Positions 43,728-54,915 of a stretch of 64,000 bases of DNA are shown piece by piece. The DNA is from Oreohelix idahoensis (taxonomy: Eukaryota > Mollusca > Gastropoda > Stylommatophora > Oreohelicidae): positions 62,001 through 126,000 of the forward strand of contig JAMPIV010016231.1 in assembly GCA_024509875.1 (NCBI GenBank), given 5' to 3'. Position numbers and translations under genes: made by a program. The first letter of the stretch is position 1; each line of letters starts with the position of its first letter. The notes beneath the pieces are model-generated. The model saw only the letters and a program-made list of their open reading frames with translations. It had not been told where the DNA came from and did not search any database.

Positions 43728-46700
43728 CCTTTATATTTGTTGGTAGTTTATTGATGTCATCTCTATATTTGTTGGTAGTTTAATAATGTCATCTCTATAT
43801 TTGTTGGTAGTTTGATGATGTCATCTCTATAACTTGTATTTAATGGTAGTTTATTGATGTCATCACTAAATTTGTTGGTAGTTTATTGATGTCATCTCTA
43901 TATTTGTTGGTAGTTTATTGATGCCATTTCTATATTTGTTGTTGGTTTATTGATGTCATCTCTGTACCTGTTTGTAGTTTATTGATGTCATCTCTATATC
44001 TGTTAGTAGTTTATTGATGTCATCTCTATATCTGTTGGTAGTTTATTGATGTCATTTCTATATCTGTTGGTAGTTTATTCATGTCAACTCTATATTTGTT
44101 GGTAGTTTATTGATGTCATGTCTATATTTGTTGGTAGTTAATTGATGTCATCTCTATATTTGTTGGTAGTTTATTGATGTCATCCCTATATCTGTTGGTA
44201 GTTTATTGATGTCTTCTCTATATGTTTTGGTAATTTGTTGATGTTAACTCTATATCTGTTGGTCGTTTATTGATGTCATCTCTATATCTTTTGTGTGCTT
44301 AAATGTGGAATATTTGTTAATAATTTATTGATGTCATCTCTATATTTGTTGGTAGTTTATTGATGTCAACTCTATATCTTTTGTGTGTTTAAATGTGGAA
44401 TATTTGTTGGTAGTTTATTGATGTCATCTCTATATTTGTTGGTTGTTTATTGATGTCATCTCTATATCTGTTGTTAGTTTATTGATGTCATCTCTATATT
44501 TGTTGGTAGTTTATTGATGTCATCTGTATATTTGTTGGTAGTTTATTGATGTCATTTCTATATTTGCTGGTAGTTTATTGATGTCATCTGTATATTTGTT
44601 GGTAGTTTATTAATGTCATCTCTATATTTGTTGGTAGTTTATTGATGTCATCTCTATATCAGTTGGTAGTTTATTGTTGTCATCTCTATATTTGTTGGTA
44701 GTTTATTGATGTCATCTCTATATTTGTTGGTAGTTTATTGTTGTCATATCTGTATTTGTTGGTAGTTGATTGATATCATCTCTATATTTGTTGGTAGTTT
44801 ATTGATGTCATCTCTATATTTGTTGGTACTTTATTGATGTCATCTCTATATTTGTTGGTAGTTTATTGATATCATCTCTATATTTGTTGGTAGTTTTTTG
44901 ATTTAATATCTATATTTGTTGGTAGTTTATTGATGTAATCTCTATATTTGTTGATAGTTTATTGATATCATCTCTATATTTGTTGGTAGTTTATTGATAT
45001 CATCTCTATATTTGTTGGTAGTTTATTGATATCATCTCTATATTTGTTGGTAGTTTATTGATATCATCTCTATATTAGTTGGTAGTTTATTGATGTCATA
45101 TCTATATTTGTTGGTAGTTTATTGATTTCATCTCTATATTTGTTGGCAGTTTATTGATATCATCTCTATATTTGTCGGTATTTTATTGATGTCGTCTCTA
45201 TATTTGTTGGTAGTTTATTGATGTCATCTCTATATTTGTTGGTAGTCTATTGATGTCATCTCTATATCTGTTGGTAGTTTATTCATGTCAACTCTATATT
45301 TGTTGGTAGTTTATTGATGTCATGTTTATATTTGTTGGTAGTTAATTGATGTCATCTCTATATTTGTTGGTAGTTTATTGATGTCATCCCTATATCTGTT
45401 GGTAGTTTATTGGTAGTTTATTGATGTCTTCTCTATATTTGTTGGTAATTTTGATGTCTGTTGATGTCAGCACTATATCTGTTGGTCGTTTATTGATGTC
45501 ATCTCTGTATCTTTTGTGTGTTTAAATGTGGAATATTTGTTGATAATTTATTGATATCATCTCTATATTTGTTGGTAGTTTATTGATGTCAACTCTATAT
45601 CTTTTGTGTGTTTAAATTTGGAATATTTGTTGGTAGTTTATTGATGTCATCTCTATATTTGTTGGTAGTTTATTGATGTCAACTCTATATCTTTTGTGGT
45701 TTTAAATGTGGAATATTTGTTGGTAGTTTATTGATGACTTCTCTATATATCTGTTGGTAGTTTACTGATGTCAACTCCATGTTTTTTGTGTGTTTAAATG
45801 TGGAATACATGTTGGTAGTTTATTGATGACTTCTCTATATATCTGTTGGTAGTATACTGATGTCAGCTCCATGTCTTTTGTGTGTTTAAATGTGGAATAT
45901 TTGTTGGTAGTTTATTGATGTCATCTTTAAATTTTTTGTGTGTTTAAATGTGGAATTTGTGTTGGTAGTTTATTGATGTCATCTCTATATCTTTTGTGTG
46001 TTTAAATGTGGAATATTTGTTGGCAGTTTATTGATGTCATCTCCATATTACTTGGTAGTTTATTGAGGTCATCTCAATATATTGGTAGTTTATTGATTTT
46101 AACTCTATATCTTTTGTTTGTTTAAATGTGGAATATTTGTTGGTAGTTTATTGATGTCATCTCTATATTTGTAGGTAGTTTATTGATGTCATCTCTATAT
46201 CTGTTGGTAGTTTATTGATGTCAACTCTATATCATTTGTGTGTTTAAATGTGGAATATTTGTTTGTAGTTTATTGATGTCATCTCTGTATTTGTTGGTAG
46301 TTTATTGAAGTCATCTCTATATCTGTTGGTGGTTTATTTATGTCATCTTTATATCTTTTGTGTGTTTAAATGTGGAATATTTGTTGGTAGTTTATTGATG
46401 TCCACTTCATATATATAGTGTATTTAAATGTGGGTGTATTTTTTGGTAGTATTTTATTATTATTTTCCCTCCATATCTTTTGTGTAGTTAAATGTGGAAT
46501 ATTTTTTTGTAGTTTAACGATGTTCACTATATATATCTTTTGTGTGTTTAAATGTGGAATATTTGTTGGTAGTTTATTTATGTCATCTCTATATTTGTTG
46601 ATAGTTTTTTGATGTCATCTCTATATATTTTGTGTGTTTAAATGTGGAATATTTGTTGGTAGTTTATTGATGTCATCTCTATATCTTTTGTGTGTTTAAA

Positions 46701-46960
46701 TGTGGAATATTTGTTGGTAGTTTATTGATGTCATCTCTATATTTGTTGGTAGTTTATTGATGTCAACTCTATATCTTTTGTGTATTCAAATGTGGAATAT
46801 TTGTTAGCAGTTTGTTGATGTCATCTCTATATCTTTTGTGTGTTTAAATGTGGAATATTTGTTGGTAGTTTATTGATGTCATCTCTGTATCTTTTGTGTG
46901 TTTAAATGTGGAATATTTGTTGGTAGTTTATTGATGTCATCTCTATATCTGTTGTGTGTT
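43728..46960 (+). repeat. 32-bp satellite, main block, with composite units
   Basis: About 3.2 kb of the 32-bp unit. From about 44285, and densely from 45510 on, a second module with TGTGTGTTTAAATGTGGAAT is interleaved, giving composite units of about 58-60 bp. Unit divergence is modest and scattered. Open frames here are artefacts. Confidence 0.95.
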
Positions 46961-46984
46961 TAAATGAGAACTAAGTACAAAAAG

Positions 46985-47190
46985 AATATGAAAAATAAAG
47001 GCGAATACAATCGTATTAGCATCACCTGCCATGTCTTTGATGCATTTAATTCTAGAATTTGAAAATTAATAATATTAAAACATAACACAATAATGTGTGC
47101 CCCATTCATCGTCAGTGTATACTTTTCATCTTTTGCTCCACTGACACTTGTTGTACCTGGAACATAACATTAGATCAATATCATACATGC
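46985..47190 (+). repeat. Diverged duplicate of the sequence upstream of the vWA exon, copy 1
   Basis: It matches about 48525-48735, best in the block with CTCCACTGACACTTGTTGTA followed by CCTGGAACATAACATTAGATCAA. Copy 2 lies about 50 bp before the vWA exon. No exon follows copy 1. Confidence 0.75.
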
Positions 47191-47763
47191 CACACGCTAT
47201 GGTTTACCCATAATCTGTACGGGGTGTTTGCGTTTTCAGATGTGTACGGCCCGTACATACCGTCTGTACGGGTTTCTTCGCCTAATTATTAAATATACAT
47301 ATAAATCAACCGTTTTGTGCCACTACACAATTTTCTGTAATTTGCGTCATGAGATTCGGCGAGATTTTAAGCCAAGTGGATAAAAAAAAAATAACCAATG
47401 AAAATCAAGCTGCCTATTTTTCAATTGCCGCGGGATGTGTGTGGCGTGTTCATTCACAATTTTTGCTAAAGTGTTTACTGATTATTTGAACGATTACGCA
47501 GCACTGAGTCGAGCCTATTTTGTTTAGGATTAAATTTTGTTGGTAGTTTCATTTAAAAAATTGATGTATTCAATCTTTTTGTGTTAGATTTAAATGTGAT
47601 AATATTTGCTTTTTTTTTTTTTTAGATTTAGCATTTAATTTATTATTTATGGCTGCTTAAAAAAAAAAGGCGGATACATCTTCTATTATTTAATTTCACT
47701 AAAACTTGTAGAAAGTGTAAGAAATGTAAATTTGAATATAATACAATAGGCCTACAAATAATG

Positions 47764-47889
47764 GGTAATATCGGAATGTCGGTCGCCGAACGATCTGCAT
47801 GTGTTTTCGTACCATTTAGGCTAGTAACACTAACCTTAAATCTAAATGGTACGAAAATACATGCGAAGCGTTCGGCGTTTGATATTACC
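47764..47889. mobile_element. Foldback MITE with 8-bp TSD
   Basis: Inverted arms of about 46-55 bp begin GGTAATATC and end GATATTACC, sharing GCCGAACG and TTTTCGTACCATTT, around a loop of about 20 bp. Flanks AAATAATG (47756-47763) and AAATTATG (47890-47897) agree at 7 of 8 bases. There is no coding capacity. Confidence 0.7.
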
Positions 47890-48165
47890 AAATTATGAAA
47901 TGAAGAAAGAAAAAACACACTCAAGGTATCTTTTGTGAAAAGTTTAAGCCTATGTGGAGTTAGGCCTATTTGTCTTAGGTAGTTTATTGATTTTGCCTTG
48001 TCATTACGGTCTGTATCTTTTGTAGGCCTATATTAATTTAAAATGTTTGATTGAACTAATTTGTTGGGTAGTTTAGCTTGTTGTCAGGCCTAACGGCTAT
48101 TCAATTATTGTGTGTTTGATAGAGAATATTGTTGCCAGTTTTATATTCATTGCTTTAGCTTTAAA

Positions 48166-48198
<33 letters not shown>

Positions 48199-48524
48199 CT
48201 CTGTATCTTTTGTATATTTAAATATATTTGTTATATTTATTGATGTCATATCTATATATTTTGTGCGTTTAAATATAATATATTATATTGGTATTTATTG
48301 ATATATATATATATCTTTTGATTTTTAGAATAGTAAACCTAACCCAAAACGCTTATTACTGGTCTCTTTAGATCTATACTTTTATTAGGCACTATAGAAC
48401 AGACACCAACTGTTTTTCATTTCCACCATAAATTGCCATTTTTTTTTTGATGCAGAAATAGACTAGGCCTAAATGATGATAGAAGTTTTGAAAAAACTCC
48501 TGTTGTTTAGGTTTTAAAGCAAGT

Positions 48525-48735
48525 GAAAAAATAAAAGGCAAAGGGCGAATACGTCACTATAGAATCAGAACCATGTCTAATTGAATTATGCATTTTTACA
48601 TAAATTAACTCTTTTGTTACGTTTTTTTTCAGTCTTTGTACAATAATTTTGCCCCATTTCGTCAGTGTATTTTCATTTTTTGCTCCACTGACACTTGTTG
48701 TACCTGGAACATAACATTAGATCAATATTTACATC
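48525..48735 (+). repeat. Duplicate upstream of the vWA exon, copy 2
   Basis: Partner of 46985-47190. It includes a TTACGTTTTTTTTCAG acceptor-like string at about 48617-48632 that is not followed by an open exon in the gene's frame. Confidence 0.7.
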
Positions 48736-48785
48736 ATTTACATATTACTTCAGCTAACATGCATGAAAATTAATGTATTTTTAAG

Positions 48786-49021
48786 TGGCTGTCTGTAAGG
48801 AACGTGGTAAAGATGTAATACTTGTCCTCGACGAATCTGGCAGCATCACGGAGCCCAATTTTCAGAAGCAGAAAGAATTTAGCGCAGAACTGACCCGGCG
48901 GTTCCACATTGGGACTGACGCCACCAAGGGAGAATTTTTATTTGCTGCCATTAAATTTGCTTCAGAGACAACCAAGCTTTTTGACTTGAATACACACTTG
49001 ACGGGGACCGCCCTGTACAAG
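48786..49021 (+). CDS. Host gene exon: vWA domain, N-terminal half
   Basis: A 236-nt exon with acceptor ...TTTTTAAG|TG and donor GTAATT at 49022. With one base from the previous exon (phase 1) it reads VAVCKERGKDVILVLDESGS, then ITEPNFQKQKEFSAELTRRF, FLFAAIKFASETTKLFDLNT and HLTGTALYK. LVLDESGSI supplies the DxSxS part of the metal-ion-dependent adhesion site, and the following amphipathic helix and FAAIKFAS strand fit a vWA fold. vWA domains mediate protein-protein contacts in matrix and adhesion proteins. It ends in phase 0 and joins the exon at 50854. The upstream acceptor has a weak pyrimidine tract. Confidence 0.85.
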
Positions 49022-49094
49022 GTAATTCATCATTTTTAATACATGTTTGTGTGCTGTGATAAAAAAAAAAATAATACTTTAATTCCATTTTTTA

Positions 49095-49600
49095 AGAAGT
49101 GAAAATATTCTATTGAAACGTTGTGGCATGACAAGATCACTATTGTGGAACTAATGATAAGAACCAGACAAGATCACTATTGTGGAACTAATGATAAGAA
49201 CCAGACAAGATGACTATTGTGGAACTGATGATAAGAACCAGACAAGATGACTATTGTGGAACTAATGATAAGAACCAGACAAGATGACTATTGTGGAACT
49301 GATGATAAGAACCAGACAAGTGCCAGTGGAACAAGACATGAGGAGGAGGTGCTGGACATGGATAGGACGCGCATTGAGGAAACCACGTGATGGCATTACA
49401 GGTAGTCCTTGTTCTGAAATCCTCAGGGTAAAAAAGAGGTACAGGGACAATAAGGAAGACATGGAGAAGACAACTGGAGACAGACATAAAGTGCATGAAG
49501 AAAACATGAATAAAGACATTGTGCTGATGGTACAACATAGGCAGACTTGGCTGAAGTTTGTTGGCGGGTTATGTTTCTTGGTCAGCTGAAGAGTTATGAT
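49095..49600 (+). pseudogene. RTE-type LINE 3' fragment with 37-bp array
   Basis: It contains five copies of a 37-bp unit (starts 49131, 49168, 49205, 49242, 49279; core CAAGATGACTATTGTGGAAC), then the CAAGTGCCAGTGGAACAAGA block. The end is near 49589, where the terminal helix corresponds to the 45-bp unit at 11308. It is in the intron between the two vWA exons. Reading frames are broken. Confidence 0.75.
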
Positions 49601-49839
49601 GAAGCGTTGTGGCTAACAATAACATGAAATCAACTAGAATGAGTTCTTCATGAAGATGAACATACAGAACCGTTTGGGAATAGAACTGGAGTGTGACAGT
49701 TATGCCCCTTGTCACCAGTTCTCTGTCTATTGGCTATTATTGGGTTATGAAACAATCGACTTCAGCCAACAGAAATAGAATCCAGTAATCAGATGCAGAA
49801 CAAAATAAACATTCCTGATAAGAGGCGCAGCAAGTGGGT

Positions 49840-50075
49840 TTGAAAATACACAAGCTATATGTAAAGAAAGCTAACTGTCTCTTAGTACTTTCCTCAACCA
49901 TTAGGACTTCTGATGCACTTTTCATTGCCTTTGGTACTGACCTTAAGTTACTTAGGAATTTTTCTGTTGCCATTAACAATCTTTTTTTGTACCGTTGCTT
50001 AAATTCCTCCACACTCTGTTGGATTAGTGTGTGAGCCATCTGTGAATGCATGGGTTCAGGTTTGGCTTGGGTCAT
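49840..50075 (-). pseudogene. LINE RNase H fragment
   Basis: Minus strand. KIPxxL-like and EVLMVEESTKRQLAFFTYS correspond to AAEVILTEETAERQVAFFTD in the I/Nimbus-type LINE at 20085-20140, and the preceding part corresponds to its first RNase H strand region. It is frameshifted and short. Confidence 0.6.
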
Positions 50076-50159
50076 GTTCCTCTATGTATTCTATGAATCT
50101 TAAACAATAACTAGTCTACATAAATCATGAGCTAAACATAGAGTATCGCCATTTGGTGC

Positions 50160-50385
50160 GATTGGCAGCTTCATTTTCCCAGGTTGCTATGTCCAGTGCC
50201 CTCATGTCACTCTTGCACACATCTTTGCCCAGCTGTTCTTTTGCCGTCTGCCAGTTGTAAGTTGAACATATCTTTCGGGAAGCGACCATCTTCTATTCGG
50301 CATACATGTCCAAGCCAGCGTATTCTGCGCTGTTTAAGTAGTTGGCTGGCTGCATGCAGGAGTATCTCACTATGAACAGTAAGTC
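50160..50385 (-). pseudogene. LINE C-terminal fragment
   Basis: Minus strand: LKQRRIRWLGHVCRIEDGRF is followed by PKDM and a LADGKRTAGQ-like block, the conserved WLGHV..M.D.R.P segment of LINE ORF2 C-termini. It is broken by stops. Confidence 0.7.
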
Positions 50386-50853
50386 ACGTGCTTCTTCCTC
50401 CTAACTTGGGACCAGATGTGATGACTTTTTAATGGCGAGCCAGGGTGGAGAAATGGAGCTCATGACTTCAACTCAACACGTTTCGGAATGGCAGAAAAGC
50501 CACAGGAAAGCCTGGATCTACAGTGTAGGTAACATCAAGGAGTCTTGCACATTGTATTGGATGCAAAAGAGCGAAAAGCTCAGCAGCCCTAGCTAAACAA
50601 CAAAAGCAAAAAATAAACATACACACAAAGCACTGGCGATCCACCATACGTCTACTTTGACCAACGCTATAAACCCGAACTCCTCCGTAACCAAACTATA
50701 CTCAAAGTCGGCTCTTGAGCGAGGCTAGCGGTGGAATTGCACCGTGCACTGTCTTGTTTGTTTCCACAAAATTCATCTGTTGACAACATACGTATGTCCA
50801 GTGTATATATGAAACTATTATGTAATTCTCTATTTTAATTTTTTTTAACGCAG

Positions 50854-51016
50854 AGTCTTCTAGGTGTCAGCCATAGAAATGGAATAACTCGAACTGACAA
50901 AGCTCTGAACTATATCGTCAGCAATAAAATGTTTGACCCAGCTGTTGGTGGTAGGCCTAATGCTGATAACATTGCAGTTGTAGTTACGGATGGACTGTCA
51001 AACGAACCTGCTTTGA
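50854..51016 (+). CDS. Host gene exon: vWA domain, middle part
   Basis: A 163-nt exon with acceptor TTTTTTTAACGCAG and donor GTAAGT at 51017. It reads SLLGVSHRNGITRTDKALNY, then IVSNKMFDPAVGGRPNADNI and AVVVTDGLSNEPAL. NGITRTDKAL carries the MIDAS threonine and VVVTDGLS the MIDAS aspartate strand. With DESGS in the previous exon the metal site is complete, so the domain is probably functional. It begins in phase 0, matching 49021, and ends in phase 1. The C-terminal part of the domain should follow in a later exon, which I could not find before 64000. Confidence 0.85.
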
Positions 51017-54000
51017 GTAAGTTCATTATGTATTCTTGGTCAACGGTGAAATTCATTCATTAGTTCATGACCTTCCAACTTCCCAAGGAGCATATGCCTT
51101 CAACAAATGTATGCCTCCTGTCTCGAGTCTTCAGCTAAAGATTTTTCCATGTTTTCCTTATCTTTCTCTTCTTTCTCCAGTTCTCTTCTACGTGTGTTCT
51201 TTGGTCTGCCTTTGCATCTTTTGCCATGTTGATTCTAAACCAAGGACTGTCTTGTAATGCTGTGGTAAAGTGGGATGTTATAAATATTTATAGGGGACTT
51301 AGTGTACTGACTGAGATCAGCTGTGAAGGTATCTGTATCTAATAGGTGTAGTGTTTTACAGATAACCTTACTTGCTACCACATTATACCTCAGTCAGAAT
51401 TATTCTGGAATATTGTGATGACTACGTTAAATGTCTAGGGTATGTATATGATGAAGTGTAAGTCACAACAACAACAGACAGATAAACAATTTAATTTATT
51501 CCACCACACTTGACAACACTGTGACACTCACACACATTTAACACTCTATAAGACTATTTTAAATGAGTCACTGGTAAATTTTCAAATATAAATATGTATT
51601 AATTACTTTCACTAATATATATGTCCTGATTCAACTACAAAGTGAACCAGGAATCACAATCAATTGTAATTACAATTTATATGTACAGAATTTATCAATA
51701 TGAATCTTGTAGTGACATATTTTATTAATATTATCCTATGTGTGTCAGTTGTGTAGTAGTAATATGAGGTAATACTGGTTTTGTTTTTTCAAGCTATGTT
51801 GTTATTTGTCATCATGACTTCAAGTGTTTGTTTATCTTGGAAATAGTATGGGAAAAAGTTCACAGTTCCTATCAATTTAAACACTGTATTTTCCCTCTGT
51901 TTTATTATAAAGTCAGATTTTGAGGGGGGCATAATGTTGAGCTCCTCTGGCCACAGACGCTTATCTTTCGTGATGGCGGCAGGAAAAGACTCCTCTGCTC
52001 GATAGCCTCCCTGTGTTCTGGAGACACCTCACTGGTCACTATCTGGACCCAGGAGTATGCTGTCAGCCTCTAGGTTCAGCAAAGCTCAGACCAGGTGCTG
52101 CTCAATAACTTTAGGACCACGGTCCCTGAAACAAGAAGGTTGTACCTCCTATTTCAGAACTAATTTATAATAAATTTCCAGACTGAACACAATACATAAC
52201 AAACACTGAGTTCAGAGCGGTAGGCCAACTGCTATCTTCATCTGAAACAATTTTCACCAGTATACTCCTCCCTAATGGTTACTACGCCTCTGCAATTCCA
52301 GCATGATTTCTTTCTAGTCAATAAGATAGGTGTCAGTGTACTGTTTGGCAATTCCATGTAGTTTTACTTTCCTCCGACACCTTCTGTTCAGGTTGGAGCA
52401 CTATATAGGCTTTACCTCATGTTCGCTACTGAACCACACATATATACAGACATAAATTATCAATTTACATTCAATTTTCATTAAAAGATGAAATATTTCA
52501 AGCTTACCACAATTCATGGAATAATACACAGTTACGTTGACTGGCAATGAATATAGCACAATTTCGATCTGCCGATGTCCCAGGCTTTTATTTAGAAAAA
52601 TATGCACTGGCGCTCAACGCACTGGTTCTTTAGTAAGTTTATTTGAAAATGTGGTGCTGACCTGACGCCTCTGATTGACTATATTGGCGGGTCTAACCAA
52701 TCGAGCCATGTTTACACCAGCGTTTGAAAAAAAGTACTCCTACTCACGTTTCCCTAACAACAAAGAATCAATATTTATAGCCCGACTAATCGTGTTTAGC
52801 CTTACATTTACTTTCCGCCAATCAAATAGGAGGTAACATGGGGACCTATTTCCCGTACAATGGTGGTGTCAAAATCTGCCACTGGGCGATTCTGATTTTG
52901 GGGTTGTCTGACATGTGTCGATTTGAAAAAAACAATGTTCGAGTGCTTGTGTGGCCTTACACACGCGTGTTAGGAGGGGTGACATTTAAATGTTTCATAC
53001 GCGCGAGACTGTGGCGTGATTAGTGTTGTATGCGTTTCTTCGGCGTTCATTCAGCCCTCCTATCGCTGTCTTCTGTTTCCTTTAATTCCCATCTGTCCTT
53101 AGTCCATCTTCCTGACTTTGGTTTAATGGTAACTTAGTTGTATAAAATATGACATGAATGGAATTATTAAAAATAATTAGGTTCAGCTTTGCGTATTCTC
53201 AACAAACGGTTTTTCATTAGAAAGGCATACAGAAATAAACAAACAACAAACGCTACGTTATAAAGATTATCTTAGCAATGTGTGTACTGCTGCAGTAGGC
53301 TTTTACTATCACTATCAAGAGTGAAACACGTTACCGAATTTGCCAGTACGATAGTAGCAAAAAATACAAGGGGGATTTCGGAGTAAAGTCATTGTGACAC
53401 ACTGCTACAAGTATCTTTAAATACACATTCCTATTCTTTATACTATTCTTTCCTTTTTATTGAAGTAAATTGGGTTATGCTTTTAACCATTTACTTTTTA
53501 ATTTAGATATGTGCTTAGTTAGAATTTCACATTTTTTCACACCCAGAATTCCACAAAAACTGACAAATGAATGGCAATTAAACCAACAGGTTTGTTGGTT
53601 GGGCCCTAACTACATCTTCCTCCAAGCAACGTTCGCTCATTATTATTCTATATTCTACTGTCATTACTGTCAACTTATTTTATTTCTTGGTATTCTGTAA
53701 TACCGTACCCCACCACAATCATACTTTTTCCCCTACTTAACTTCCCCCATCACACTCCATTTCCTTTCTTTCCTTATCAGCAAACACGGTGCTCTTTTCT
53801 TAACCAATCCATCACGTGCCCGTGCCATCATCAGCACACACACTATAATTCTCATAACATATCCCCTTTAAATTTTTGTCTCTAATTTTGTCTCCCCTGC
53901 CTTCCCCTGTGTGTTATTTGATCTCCTTACGTTCTCCCCTCTACCTTTTCTTGACTTGGGAATTTTCCAATAAAAAGAAGGACCCCCCACCTTTGAATGC

Positions 54001-54200
54001 AATCAGCATGTTTCCCCTCTTTTTTTTTCCCCTCAGTGGTGGGTGGGGTCCTCAGTGATGGGTCCAAAAAATCTATCTATCCATCGTTCCGCCAAAGGAT
54101 CGCCGCCAAGCGCTCGCCAGCGTAGCGTCTTTCTTCCTTCACCAACTCTTGTTTCCTTGTTCCATTTGTACTTGTCTGTCTGTGTCTGGTCCTTTTCCCA
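51017..54200. other. No recognised gene
   Basis: Intron sequence downstream of the last visible exon. I found no continuation of the vWA domain, no transposon protein and no long repeat. From 53740 the + strand becomes pyrimidine-rich. Confidence 0.5.
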
Positions 54201-54360
54201 CCTGTTTATTTTTTTTCATTTTTTTCCTTTTTTTCCTTCTCCCTTTTTTTTTTTTTCACCTGTCCTTCCTTCGTCCCCTGGTCCCCTGCTGTTTTTATTC
54301 TTTCTTTTCTTTTTTTCCACTTTTTTTTTTTTCTTTTTCATATTTCCCTCAACCTGTTCC
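54140..54360. repeat. Polypyrimidine tract
   Basis: T-rich with C (runs such as CTTTTTTTTTTTTTTC). Phe/Ser/Pro-rich open frames across 54043-54463 are artefacts. Confidence 0.9.
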
Positions 54361-54707
54361 CTCATTTTGTGACATTACATTGTCCTTAAACAATGTCCAT
54401 TGTACACTCCCTTATCTCCTATATTCCTTTTCGTTCCTTCTCCTTACTTCCTTTCTGTCCTAAACTACTATGTCTGTCCTACCTATATCTGCTGTCCGCT
54501 AAAACGAAAAAAACGGGCGGGTGGCAAACCACTACTTAGAACCTTCTGCAATGTCCATATCCTTTCCTTATACCTTCTGTTTTCAACAATGTCCATCTTT
54601 TCTTACTGTCCTAAACTAAACGACTTTACTACTCTTTATCCATCCCATAACCTTCTATCTGAATATCCCTTTTTCTGTCATCCTTCTCCTCTTGATTTTG
54701 AATATGT

Positions 54708-54915
54708 TAACTTATGCCAAATTTCATTTGTTCATGGTTTTCTTCATTTCAGTAGTTTTGGTGTGATTCCAGTGGTGATCTGCAGTCTGTACAAGCAGCA
54801 GTCGGCAACCAGTGAGCTGTAAAGATCTACTTTAGAACATTGAGCTATTGCGGTCCTATCGTCGTTCGCTCGATTTGGGCGAAAAAATGATGTGTATTGC
54901 AGATCACCCAGCTGA
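54708..54915. mobile_element. hAT-like MITE-type repeat, copy 1
   Basis: About 208 bp matching 56640-56838 with small indels, including CAGTCGGCAACCAGTGAGCT, similar to the CAGGGGTCGGCAACC terminus of hAT-like elements, and GATCTACTTTAGAA. No terminal pair or target duplication was resolved. Confidence 0.6.

Noticed and set aside
41167..46960. CRISPR-like appearance of regular ~32-bp repeats
   Set aside because: Units are directly tandem with no unique spacers, and the genome is eukaryotic; it is a satellite.
53876..54822. Open frames of 60-140 codons in pyrimidine-rich sequence
   Set aside because: Compositional artefacts; no domain, no conserved partner and no splice structure.
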